Assembly: GCA_946479475.1 (NCBI GenBank)
Contig: CAMLGG010000193.1
Span: forward strand, 1 to 10,233
Reading direction: 5' to 3'
Length of the DNA stretch: 10,233 bases
Origin: an uncultured Ideonella sp.
Lineage (GTDB): Bacteria > Pseudomonadota > Gammaproteobacteria > Burkholderiales > Burkholderiaceae
Part shown: piece after piece, positions 1-6,871 of the stretch
Numbering within the stretch: the stretch's first letter is position 1
Layout of the letters: every line of letters begins with the position of its first letter
Notes under the pieces: generated by a model
The model's database searches: none
What the model saw: only the letters and a program-made list of their open reading frames with translations
What the model was told of the DNA's origin: nothing
Made by a program: the position numbers and the translations under genes

Positions 1-105
1 CGAGGGCATCGTCCGACAGGCGACCCGCGAGTGTCAACGTCGCCTCGACCTTGCGACTAGGGGGTTCGTCCGGACCCGAGCGTGCGGCCGCCGGCCACCG
101 TTTGC
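1..105. other. Left flank, no assignable gene
   Basis: This is the stretch downstream of the stop codon of the sensory hybrid, up to the window edge. No frame here has both a start codon and a recognisable product. One minus-strand frame reads smoothly (…VEATLTLAGRLSDDAL) with good third-position GC and could be the start of a gene running out of the window. However, only a TTG near position 37 could serve as its start, and no Shine-Dalgarno sequence was seen. Nothing can be assigned. Confidence 0.4.
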
Positions 106-3100
106 TCAGCGCCCTTGTCCGAGCGCCAGCTTCTCCAGCAGCACGCCGGCATCGACCGGCTTGGGCAGGTGGTCGTCGAAGCCCGCGGCGATCGCCGCGT
201 CCCGGTCCTGCAGCGACGCGAGGCCGGTGAGGGCAAGCGCGTAGATACGGTGCCGGCCACCTTCGCGCTCGCGTTGGCGCAGTTCGCGCAGAAGCGAATA
301 GCCGTCGGTGCCAGGCATGGCCAGGTCACTCACCAGGATGTCGAACGAGCCGGCCGCGAGGCTGGCCAGCGCCTCCCTCGCGCTGGAGGCGGTCTGCACC
401 TGCGCGCCGAAGCCGCGCAGCAGCTGCGCCATCGCTTCCTGACCCTGCGCATCGTCATCCACCAGGAGCAGCGACAGGCCATCGAGGTGCGCAGCGCCGT
501 CCCGCGCGGGCTCTTCAGGACCCTCGGGCTCCGCCGCGCGTTGCACCAGGGGCAACCTCACCGTCAGCCGCGTGCCGCGGCCTTCGCCTTCGCTGCTGGC
601 GGCCACGGTGCCGCCGTGCGCGGTGACGAGATGCTTGACGATCGACAGCCCGAGCCCGAGCCCGCCGTACTCCCGGGTTCGGCTCGTGTCGGACTGCATG
701 AAACGGTCGAACAGCCGCGGCAGCAGCTCGGGCTTCACCCCGATGCCGTTGTCGGCCACCGAAAGCTCGACCAGCGTTCCCAGGCGCGTCAACGCGACCT
801 CGACACGGCCGCCCGTCGGCGTGAACTTCAACGCGTTGCCGACCAGGTTCGACACCACCTGCTGCAGCCGCTGCGTATCGCCGCTGACCACGGCCGCACC
901 CTGCAGGCCGGACGTGGTCAGCGTAATCTCCTTCGCGGTGGCCAGAGGCCGCTGGCCTTCCAGCACGCTGCGCACGCAGGCGGCGAAGTCGAGCGGCTTC
1001 GAATCGAGCGCGAAGCGGCCGGAGGAGATGCGCGAGACATCCAGCAGGTCGTCGATCAGCTCGGCCTGCAGCTGGCAATGGCGCAGGATCGTCTCGACGG
1101 CGCGCTGGCGGGTCTTGTCGTCGGTCTGCAGCCCGCGCTCGCTGGCCGTCTTGAGCACCGCCGCCCAGCCCGAGATCACGTTCAGCGGTGCGCGCAGCTC
1201 GTGCGAGACCAGGGCGAGGAAGTTGTCCTTGGCGGTGTTGGCCCGCTCGGCGTCGCGCCGGGCGGCCTGCGCCTTGTCGACGGCGCGCTTGAGGTCGTCG
1301 ATGTCCTGCAGCGCCAGCACGGCGCCGTCGATGCGGTCGTCCGCCGTGCGGTAGGCGCGCACGTTGATCAGCCACCAGCGGCCCTCGCCGTCGCGGTATT
1401 CGTGCTCCACGTCCGCCAGGCCCTGCACGGCGGCCTGGACCATGCGCTCCAGGTCGGCGGCCGAGAACAGGCGGTTCAGCTGCGCCAGCGGCTGGCCGAC
1501 GCACTCCTGCGGCAGGTCGAACAACGCCTGGGCCTGCGGCGAGAAGTGGCGCAGGCGCAATTGCCTGTCCAGCAGCACCACGGGCAGCGGGATGCCTTCG
1601 ACCAGGTTGCTCAGGTCGTCGTTGGCGCGGTCGAGCCGCTCGTTGCGCGACTTCAGCTCGTCGTTCAGCGAGCCGAGCTCCTGGTTCGCCGACTCCAGCT
1701 CCTGCTTGGCCAGCAGCAGCTCCTCGTTGGCGCTCTGCAGCTCCTCGTTCGTGCTGAGCATCTCCTCGTTGGCGGTGCGCAGCTCCTCGTTGGCGGATTC
1801 GAATTCGGCCACCACCGTCTTCAGCTGGCCTTGCGTCGCCTCGAGCTCGTCCGACAGCGTGGTGACGGTGCGCTCCAGCTCAGCCACCCCGGCGGGCGCC
1901 GGGCCGTTGCCGGCGCCCGCGCCCGGAACGGCGCGCGGTTCGTCGGGCAGCGCCGCGAGGGTGACCAGGAAGTGCGGCACCAGGTCGTCGGCCACCAGTG
2001 GCAGGACTTCCAGCGCGTAGCGCTTTTCGCCCAGCGGCACCCGCTCGCGCCGCACCGGCTGGCCCCTGCGCTTGGCCTCGATCAGCGCCGTGCGCACGGT
2101 CACGTTCAATTCGGGCTGCAGCAGGCGCGGCAGCGCGAGCGACGCCTGGCCGCTGGCCGGCGCGACGAACGCCGACACATCGCCGAGGAACTGCACCACG
2201 TCCCCCTTCTCGTCGACCACGAAGCCCGGCGGCACGTAGCGCGCCAGCGCGCTGCGGTGGGCGGCCTCGATCACCGGGTCCACCGCCTGCGTGCGGCGCG
2301 CCGGCGCCGCCGCGGCTTCGCTCGCCCAGGGTCGCAGCGCGTCGATCGGGAACAGACCCTGCTGGCGCTTGACCAGCGGCACCTTGCGGTACAGGTGCGG
2401 CGCGCCGGCGTGCTCGAAGCCATCCGCGCCGGAAGCCGCCTCCGCGCGGCCCAGCAGCACGAAGCCATCGGGCCGGCAGGCGTAGTGCAGCACCTCGAGC
2501 ACGTGCTGCTGCGCCTCCTTGCGCAGGTAGATCAGCATGTTGCGGCAGCTCACCAGGCCCATGCCCGAGAAGGGCGCGTGCGTCAGCAGGTTGTGCCGCG
2601 CGAAGACGCACATGTCGCGGATCTCCTTGCGCACCACGTAGCCGCCGGAGGTGGCGGCGAAGGTGCTCTCGCGGAACGCCTCGGGCACGTCGTCGATCGA
2701 GCCGGCGCCGTAGCGGCCGGCGCGGGCGACCTCGATCGACGCCTCGTTGATGTCGGTGCCGAAGATCTGCACCCGGCGGTGCAGCGCCTCGCGGTCGAGC
2801 GCCTCCTTCAGCAAGGTGGCGATCGTGTAGACCTCCTCGCCGGTCGAGCAGGCCGGCACCCACACCCGGATCGGGTCGTGCTTCAGCTCGAGCAGGCGCG
2901 GGATCACCGACTGCCGCAGCACGTTGACGAACTCGGCGTCGCGGAAGAAGGCGGTCACGCCAATGAGTACGTCGTCGCGCAGCGCCACGGCTTCGCGTGC
3001 ATCGCTGCGCAGCAGTTGCAGGTAGTCGGCGACGTCGCGGTCCTTCTGCAGCAGCACGCGACGCAGGAAGCGCCGGCGCAGGTTCACGTCCTTCACGTAG

Positions 3101-3804
3101 CCCAGGTTGATGCCGGTCTTCTGCTGCACCAGCGCAAGCGCGGTGGCCAGCGCATCGGCGTTGCCAGGCTCGGCCTGCGCCGCCTCGCCGCGACGGGCCG
3201 GGTCGCCGAAGCGGCGGACCAGGCATTGCGCAATCGCCTCGGGCGGCAGCACTTCGTCGACGAGGCCGGTGTCGATGGCCGCCGTGGGCATGCCCTGGTG
3301 GGAAGCCGTCTGCGGCTGCTGGGCGATGGCGAAGCCGCCCGAGGCCTTCAGGTCGACCAGGCCCTTCGCGCCATCCTGGCCGGTGCCGGACAGGATGACC
3401 GCTGCGCCGTTGACGTCCGGGTCCTGCGCCAGAGAGGCCAGGCAGGTGTCGATGGGCAGGTGGAGGCCGGCCTGGCGTCGCGTGAGGCGAAAGTGGCCGT
3501 CCAGCGCGATCACTCCGGCGTTCTCCGGCAGCACATAGACGCGGCCATGCTCGATCTTGCAGAGGTGGACGAGCTTCTCGACCGACAGGCGCGAATCCGC
3601 CGCCAGGATCTCGGCCAGCCTGCTTTCCTCGCTCGGTGCGAGGTGGGTGATGACGAGGGCAGCGAAGCCGGGTTCACTCGGGAGCGCGGACACGATCGTC
3701 CGCAATGGCTCGAGGCTGCCTGCTGATCCGCCAAGCACCACCACGCGCAACGACTCCGAGGCCACCGGCTCCACTGCCGCACTCCTGCTTGGCTCTGACT
3801 GCAT
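106..3804 (-). CDS. CheB/CheR-PAS-histidine kinase-receiver hybrid sensory protein
   Basis: A 1232-residue cytosolic signalling hybrid with no transmembrane segment. Domains in order: CheB methylesterase (about 18-200) with the family's Ser/His/Asp triad at S27 (GGSAGS), H54 and D144 (GTGQDG); CheR methyltransferase (about 215-475) with the SAM-binding VPACSTGEE at 316-324, GTDIN at 349-353 and CRNMLIYL at 420-427; a degenerate PAS-like segment (about 510-620); a heptad coiled coil (about 638-735); a PAS domain (about 733-840); HisKA with phospho-acceptor H868 (SHELRAP); HATPase with N box around N986/N990, G1 box DNGIG at 1018-1022 and G2 box GLGLGL; and a C-terminal receiver with D1116-D1118, phospho-acceptor D1160, T1193 and K1215. 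Every key residue is present, so both the methylation modules and the kinase look active. The CheB module lacks its usual receiver. No che or fla genes lie nearby. The ATG at 3804 has no clear Shine-Dalgarno sequence; a GTG at 3774 (residue 11) has AGGAG seven bases upstream and may be the true start. The domain calls are very secure; the ligand and output are unknown. Confidence 0.96.
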   Translation of the reverse strand: MQSEPSRSAAVEPVASESLRVVVLGGSAGSLEPLRTIVSALPSEPGFAALVITHLAPSEESRLAEILAADSRLSVEKLVHLCKIEHGRVYVLPENAGVIALDGHFRLTRRQAGLHLPIDTCLASLAQDPDVNGAAVILSGTGQDGAKGLVDLKASGGFAIAQQPQTASHQGMPTAAIDTGLVDEVLPPEAIAQCLVRRFGDPARRGEAAQAEPGNADALATALALVQQKTGINLGYVKDVNLRRRFLRRVLLQKDRDVADYLQLLRSDAREAVALRDDVLIGVTAFFRDAEFVNVLRQSVIPRLLELKHDPIRVWVPACSTGEEVYTIATLLKEALDREALHRRVQIFGTDINEASIEVARAGRYGAGSIDDVPEAFRESTFAATSGGYVVRKEIRDMCVFARHNLLTHAPFSGMGLVSCRNMLIYLRKEAQQHVLEVLHYACRPDGFVLLGRAEAASGADGFEHAGAPHLYRKVPLVKRQQGLFPIDALRPWASEAAAAPARRTQAVDPVIEAAHRSALARYVPPGFVVDEKGDVVQFLGDVSAFVAPASGQASLALPRLLQPELNVTVRTALIEAKRRGQPVRRERVPLGEKRYALEVLPLVADDLVPHFLVTLAALPDEPRAVPGAGAGNGPAPAGVAELERTVTTLSDELEATQGQLKTVVAEFESANEELRTANEEMLSTNEELQSANEELLLAKQELESANQELGSLNDELKSRNERLDRANDDLSNLVEGIPLPVVLLDRQLRLRHFSPQAQALFDLPQECVGQPLAQLNRLFSAADLERMVQAAVQGLADVEHEYRDGEGRWWLINVRAYRTADDRIDGAVLALQDIDDLKRAVDKAQAARRDAERANTAKDNFLALVSHELRAPLNVISGWAAVLKTASERGLQTDDKTRQRAVETILRHCQLQAELIDDLLDVSRISSGRFALDSKPLDFAACVRSVLEGQRPLATAKEITLTTSGLQGAAVVSGDTQRLQQVVSNLVGNALKFTPTGGRVEVALTRLGTLVELSVADNGIGVKPELLPRLFDRFMQSDTSRTREYGGLGLGLSIVKHLVTAHGGTVAASSEGEGRGTRLTVRLPLVQRAAEPEGPEEPARDGAAHLDGLSLLLVDDDAQGQEAMAQLLRGFGAQVQTASSAREALASLAAGSFDILVSDLAMPGTDGYSLLRELRQREREGGRHRIYALALTGLASLQDRDAAIAAGFDDHLPKPVDAGVLLEKLALGQGR
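1634..1793 (-). repeat. 21-bp periodic repeat encoding coiled-coil heptads
   Basis: Related 13-base cores (agctcctcgttgg and variants on the plus strand) begin at 1634, 1655, 1676, 1697, 1718, 1739, 1760 and 1781, an exact 21-base spacing. Each unit encodes seven residues of the ANEEL/TNEELQ type on the minus strand, forming the coiled coil between the PAS-like segment and the second PAS domain of the sensory hybrid. The central four copies are the most alike. The phase matches both the reading frame and the heptad, so this is protein structure written in DNA, not a mobile repeat. Confidence 0.85.
3774..3786 (-). promoter_or_regulatory. Shine-Dalgarno plus GTG alternative start of the sensory hybrid
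   Basis: Read on the minus strand, AGGAG (3786-3782) is followed by seven bases and then GTG at 3774, in frame with the sensory hybrid at its residue 11. The ATG at 3804 has only pyrimidine- and GC-rich leader sequence in front of it. The CheB fold begins near residue 18, so either start keeps the domain whole. On ribosome-site quality the GTG is the better candidate. Confidence 0.5.
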
Positions 3805-3809
3805 GATTG

Positions 3810-3837
3810 CGGGGCAGTCTATCCGTCGCGTGCCCCG
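3810..3837 (-). promoter_or_regulatory. Hairpin in the leader of the sensory hybrid
   Basis: CGGGGCA (3810-3816) and TGCCCCG (3831-3837) form a perfect 7-bp inverted repeat around a 14-base loop. In the minus-strand transcript it ends five bases before the ATG at 3804, where a ribosome-binding site would be expected. It could block initiation at that ATG, act as an operator, or be chance in GC-rich DNA. Confidence 0.35.
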
Positions 3838-3857
3838 GAAGCTCCAGCGGCCCGCGA

Positions 3858-3873
3858 GGCAATCCGCATGCCC
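3858..3873 (-). promoter_or_regulatory. Sigma-54-like promoter match before the sensory hybrid
   Basis: On the minus strand, GGGCATGCGGATTGCC carries the GG and GC pairs of a sigma-54 promoter with exactly ten bases between them. It also matches the consensus at CA and G after the GG and at the complete TTGC. Mismatches are the first T, one inner C and the final W. The predicted transcript start is near 3847, giving a leader of about 43 bases to the ATG. GG-N10-GC alone is common in GC-rich DNA, so this is tentative. Confidence 0.3.
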
Positions 3874-3932
3874 ACTGGCGCGGCTCCCGGCGGGGCCTGT
3901 CCGATTCGGAGTCCCAGCCCCGACGTGACCGG

Positions 3933-3958
3933 TCGCGACGGGCCTGCGCCCCTCGCGA
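3933..3958 (-). terminator. Stem-loop just after the DUF11 protein gene
   Basis: TCGCGA (3933-3938) pairs with TCGCGA (3953-3958), and GGGC (3940-3943) pairs with GCCC (3948-3951). Only one position is unpaired (3939 against 3952), and the loop is four bases. In the minus-strand transcript the stem starts two bases after the stop codon of the gene at 3961-5535. There is no U tract after it, so it may act as a weak terminator or as a 3'-end stabiliser. It separates this gene from the sensory hybrid. Confidence 0.45.
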
Positions 3959-3960
3959 AC

Positions 3961-5535
3961 TCAACGCTTTCGCACCCGCGTGGAGACGCTGGCCGTGTCA
4001 TTGCCGGGGATCTGATCGCCGCCTGAAGCGCGAGCGGTCGCGGTGGTGATCAGACTGCCGCTGCGTTGCGGTCGAATGGTCTGCACGACCGTCACGCTCT
4101 GGCCCGGGGAGATCGCGCCCAGAGTGCAGGTGAGCTGCACCAGGCTGCTGCAGGCTCCCTGCGTGGTGGTCACCGACACGCCGCGCACGGCGCCGGAAAA
4201 CTCCTGCCTCAAGGTCACCGCCGAGGCGAGTCCGGTGCCGAGGTTGCGAACCGTCGTGGTCAGCACGAGCTCGCTGTCCCGCTGGACTGGATCCGGCGCA
4301 TCGACCAGGGTGACCGCCACGTCCGGCGCCGGCGGGGGCGGGCCGCCGCCCTGGTCGACGCGAGCCGTCTGCCCGCCGACGAGGTAGACCGCGTTCGATT
4401 GCGCGCCGAATGCGAGTGCGACGCCGACGCCCGAGGGGGCCTTGACCGCCCATCCGGCGCTGCCATCCGCGTTGCCGCGCGTGACCGACATCTGGAAGAG
4501 GTCGCTGGCCGCGAGGTAGACATTCCCGTCGCCGTCCAACTTCATCTGGCCGTGCGACAGGAAGGCGTTGGCCGGACCATCGGCATCCCTGTTCTCCCAG
4601 CGCAGCGCGCCGTCGGCGTCGTACTTGACGAAGGCGACCCCCGTCGTGCCGACGGAGGGCGGGCCACCGGCGATGACCGCCCCGTCCGCAGCCCCTTCGA
4701 CCCTCGCCAGCGCGGCGCTGTCCGACCGCTGCCAATCGCCGCCCGGCGTCGCCGCCACGCGGGCCAGGCGGCCGAGGTTCGTCGCGGGGTCGACCGACGC
4801 CACGTACAGGTTGCCCTCGGCGTCTGCAGCCGCATCCACCGTGCCCAGCGCAGGCACCGCCGACGCTGCGCGCAGAGTCCGGCCATCGATGCCCACCAGC
4901 ACGGCGCCGCCCACGACGCCGGTACGCGCACGCATCGCGACGACCAGGTTGCCATCGCGTCCCCACTTGAAATGGGTCGGTGCCCCCAGGCCGAGTTCGT
5001 CATGCCAGAGCAGCTGCGCCGCGCCGTCCGGATCCACCTTGTGGATGCGGGTGCGGACTCCGCTGGGTGTCGGGCCGACGCCCAGCAGATAGGCGTTGTC
5101 GGAGTCGTCGCGCAGGACGCGGAAGCTCGAGCCACCGTCGAAGTCGGCTCCGATGATGGTGCGCCACCTCAACGAGCCATCGGCGGCAAACCGCATCAGC
5201 AGTGCATTGACCGGTACCGGGTTGGTGTAGCCCGACAGGACCGTGCCGCTGACCAGCGCGCCGCCGGCGCTGTCGGACTCGACCCAGGTGGCGGCCTCCA
5301 TGCGCGTGGGGCTGGTGTTGTCGTAGCGCACGGCGAACAAGGTCACGCCCCACGGCGAGGTCTTGGTGAGCGTGATGTCGCCGCCCAGGTTGTAGTCCCA
5401 GTCCACCGTGTAGACGTTCTCCGCGGCGTCCGCGGAGATCGCCACTCCGCGCGGCGGCACGCTCCAGGTCAGTGTCTGGGCGAGGCCCGCCGTTGCCAGC
5501 CAAGCCAGTGCGGTGGAAATGATGAGTCTCTTCAT
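3961..5535 (-). CDS. Exported beta-propeller-like protein with C-terminal DUF11 domain
   Basis: A 524-residue protein with a clear Sec signal peptide (MKRLIISTALAWLATAGLAQ, likely cleaved after A19). This signal peptide is the reason for choosing the ATG at 5535 over the in-frame ATG at 5781; the added 82 residues would be Arg/Pro-rich and unlike a real N-terminus. The Shine-Dalgarno sequence is weak. Residues about 25-395 carry recurring D-x-(D/E)-GN-(V/L)-Y strands (for example AENVYTV, SDNAYLLG, DGNLVVA, EGNLYVAS, DGNVYLAA), as in SBBP/PQQ-like beta-propellers. A GGGPPPPAP linker (about 396-404) leads to a DUF11-type Ig-like domain (405-524) with APDPV, NLGTG, the cysteine pair C462/C470, GAISPGQS and GNDTASV. 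It has no sorting tail, catalytic motif or membrane anchor, so it is probably periplasmic, surface-bound or secreted. The function is unknown. It diverges from the HAF-repeat gene. Confidence 0.85.
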   Translation of the reverse strand: MKRLIISTALAWLATAGLAQTLTWSVPPRGVAISADAAENVYTVDWDYNLGGDITLTKTSPWGVTLFAVRYDNTSPTRMEAATWVESDSAGGALVSGTVLSGYTNPVPVNALLMRFAADGSLRWRTIIGADFDGGSSFRVLRDDSDNAYLLGVGPTPSGVRTRIHKVDPDGAAQLLWHDELGLGAPTHFKWGRDGNLVVAMRARTGVVGGAVLVGIDGRTLRAASAVPALGTVDAAADAEGNLYVASVDPATNLGRLARVAATPGGDWQRSDSAALARVEGAADGAVIAGGPPSVGTTGVAFVKYDADGALRWENRDADGPANAFLSHGQMKLDGDGNVYLAASDLFQMSVTRGNADGSAGWAVKAPSGVGVALAFGAQSNAVYLVGGQTARVDQGGGPPPPAPDVAVTLVDAPDPVQRDSELVLTTTVRNLGTGLASAVTLRQEFSGAVRGVSVTTTQGACSSLVQLTCTLGAISPGQSVTVVQTIRPQRSGSLITTATARASGGDQIPGNDTASVSTRVRKR

Positions 5536-5650
5536 GTCCGGGTCTCGTCCTGGGTTGTTCGTCCGCTCGCCACAGAGCACCACGCCGGCTCGTTGATACA
5601 TCGGCCTGGGCCCGGACTCGCGGATGCATGAAGGGCGCCTGCGCCGAACC

Positions 5651-5664
5651 CTGACATGGATCAA
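5651..5664 (-). promoter_or_regulatory. FNR/Anr-like box in the divergent promoter region
   Basis: On the minus strand the sequence is TTGATCCATGTCAG. It matches TTGAT-N4-GTCAA, the pattern used by FNR/Anr-type oxygen regulators, at nine of ten specified bases. It lies near the middle of the 235-bp region between two divergent genes, about 116 bases before the minus-strand start and 107 before the plus-strand start. I could not find a convincing -10 element at the usual spacing on either side, so the match may be fortuitous. Confidence 0.35.
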
Positions 5665-5760
5665 GGCGAGGCGACTCCCGGCCCGCCATGCAGGCCATGC
5701 GAGCGTCAAGCTGTATCTGCGTGGCAGCGGCGGCCTCTGTGGCTTGCCGCCAACCACTCG

Positions 5761-5765
5761 AGGAG
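5761..5765 (+). promoter_or_regulatory. Shine-Dalgarno of the HAF-repeat gene
   Basis: AGGAG lies five bases before the ATG at 5771. It selects this start over in-frame upstream starts as early as 5624, whose extra residues are basic and would precede the signal peptide. Confidence 0.7.
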
Positions 5766-5770
5766 CCTCC

Positions 5771-6814
5771 ATGCGAACCACCCCGACCTGCCTTGCGCGC
5801 CTCGCTGGCGCTGCACATGCCTGCCTCTTCAGCTTCGGCCTGGCCAGCGGCGGCGCGCTGTCCAGGCCGGTTCCAGTCGACCTCGGAACGCTGCCTGGCG
5901 GGACCTACTCCTCGGCGCGGGTGATCAATGCGAAGGGCCAGATCATGGGCCTGGCCAACGACCCCGAGACTTTCGCCTACCAGCAGGTGATGTGGATCGG
6001 CGGCGAGATCGGCGTGCGTTCGGAATGCTGCGCGGCGGGCCTGGGGGTGCCGCGGGCCCTCAACCGGAAGCGCGAGGCCGCCGGTTACGCCGACGAGGGC
6101 TACGAGGATGGTCATTGGTACTGGGACACGAACGGCGTACCCATCCGCCTTCCCGGCCTACCGGGCGGCACAGGCCGCGGATCGGCCTACGACATCAACG
6201 ATTCCGGCCAGATCGTCGGCTACAGCGTCGACACCAACCTGCGCCGCCATGCCGTCGTCTGGAAGCGCACCGAGCTGGCCCTCGATCTCAGCGAGGAACT
6301 GGGTGGCGCGAACTGCGCCGCGACGGGCATCAACAATGCGGGCGACATCGTCGGCGATGCCGACGGCGTCGTCTTCGTGCGCCGCAACGGTGTCGTGAAG
6401 ACCCTGGATGCCGGGTTCGCGCTCGACATCAACGACACCGGCCTGATTGCAGGCTACGCACCGGGCCTGGTGCCGGTGCTGTGGCGCAACGACGTGCGCG
6501 AGTACCTGCCCGGGCTGGACGGCCCCGTCGCCTACGGGCACACCATCACCAGCCTGAACAACGCAGGTGACCTGGTCGGCTATGCCTTCCCGAAGAGCGG
6601 GCCGCTCTACAGCACCGCGGTGCTCTGGCGAAACGGCAAGGCGATCGACCTGGGCCGCTATCCCGGCGGCACCATCAGTGCGGCCTACGGCATCAACGAC
6701 AAGGGCCAGATCGTCGGCGAAGGCAACATCGTGCCTGGCGGGCCGATGCACGCGCTGCGCTGGACGGTGAAATCGGGCCCGCTCCCGATGATCGAACTCG
6801 AGGTGATGCCATGA
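5771..6814 (+). CDS. Exported HAF-repeat protein, seven repeats
   Basis: A 347-residue protein. The N-terminus has arginines at 2 and 10, then a hydrophobic stretch (about 11-27) and a possible signal-peptidase site after A29. The rest is made of HAF-type extracellular repeats, recognised by (D)LG-LPGG…A-(Y/G)-IN--GQIVG-(Y/A). I count seven: about 37-61, 91-106 (degenerate), 127-151, 172-196, 211-229 (short), 245-271 and 293-316. Each is followed by an outer strand with W or R (MWIGG, WYWDTNG, VVWKR, VFVRRN, VLWRN, VLWRNGK, LRWTV). Seven such units would suit a seven-bladed beta-propeller. There is no catalytic motif, PEP-CTERM tail or lipobox. HAF-repeat proteins are common, poorly characterised and thought to be extracellular; the function is unknown. 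It is convergent with the GST gene and divergent from the DUF11 protein gene, the only other exported propeller-like gene directly beside it. Confidence 0.88.
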   Translation: MRTTPTCLARLAGAAHACLFSFGLASGGALSRPVPVDLGTLPGGTYSSARVINAKGQIMGLANDPETFAYQQVMWIGGEIGVRSECCAAGLGVPRALNRKREAAGYADEGYEDGHWYWDTNGVPIRLPGLPGGTGRGSAYDINDSGQIVGYSVDTNLRRHAVVWKRTELALDLSEELGGANCAATGINNAGDIVGDADGVVFVRRNGVVKTLDAGFALDINDTGLIAGYAPGLVPVLWRNDVREYLPGLDGPVAYGHTITSLNNAGDLVGYAFPKSGPLYSTAVLWRNGKAIDLGRYPGGTISAAYGINDKGQIVGEGNIVPGGPMHALRWTVKSGPLPMIELEVMP

Positions 6815-6841
6815 CGGCGATTTCGCGCTGGCCGCGTTGAA

Positions 6842-6870
6842 CACGGCATCGACGCCGTGCCGGCGGCACG
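6842..6870. terminator. Overlapping hairpins between convergent genes
   Basis: The 57-bp gap between two converging genes contains CACGGC-ATCGAC-GCCGTG (6842-6859, perfect 6-bp stem, 6-base loop). It overlaps CGTGCC-GGC-GGCACG (6856-6870, perfect 6-bp stem). The two share bases and exclude each other. Their position suggests a bidirectional terminator, although neither side has a T tract. Confidence 0.45.
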
Positions 6871-6871
6871 C

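Noticed and set aside
82..3726. Open plus-strand frame of 1214 codons antisense to the sensory hybrid
   Set aside because: Its product is an Arg/Gln/His/Leu-rich sequence with no recognisable domain, while the opposite strand has seven intact domains. Long antisense frames are expected in GC-rich genes with strong third-position bias.
4066..5631. Open plus-strand frame antisense to the DUF11 protein gene
   Set aside because: No domain or signal is visible, the composition is Arg/His-rich, and the minus strand has a signal peptide and DUF11 motifs.
5729..5751. GGCGGC…GCCGCC hairpin in the leader of the HAF gene
   Set aside because: A 6-bp GC-only stem with an 11-base loop is expected by chance at this composition and does not cover the ribosome-binding site.
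5624..5770. Upstream in-frame start of the HAF protein
   Set aside because: The extra 49 residues would mask the export signal, and the ATG at 5771 has AGGAG at good spacing.
5536..5781. N-terminal extension of the DUF11 protein to an ATG at 5781
   Set aside because: It would place 82 basic, Pro-rich residues before a clear signal peptide and would run through the divergent promoter region and the start of the neighbouring gene.
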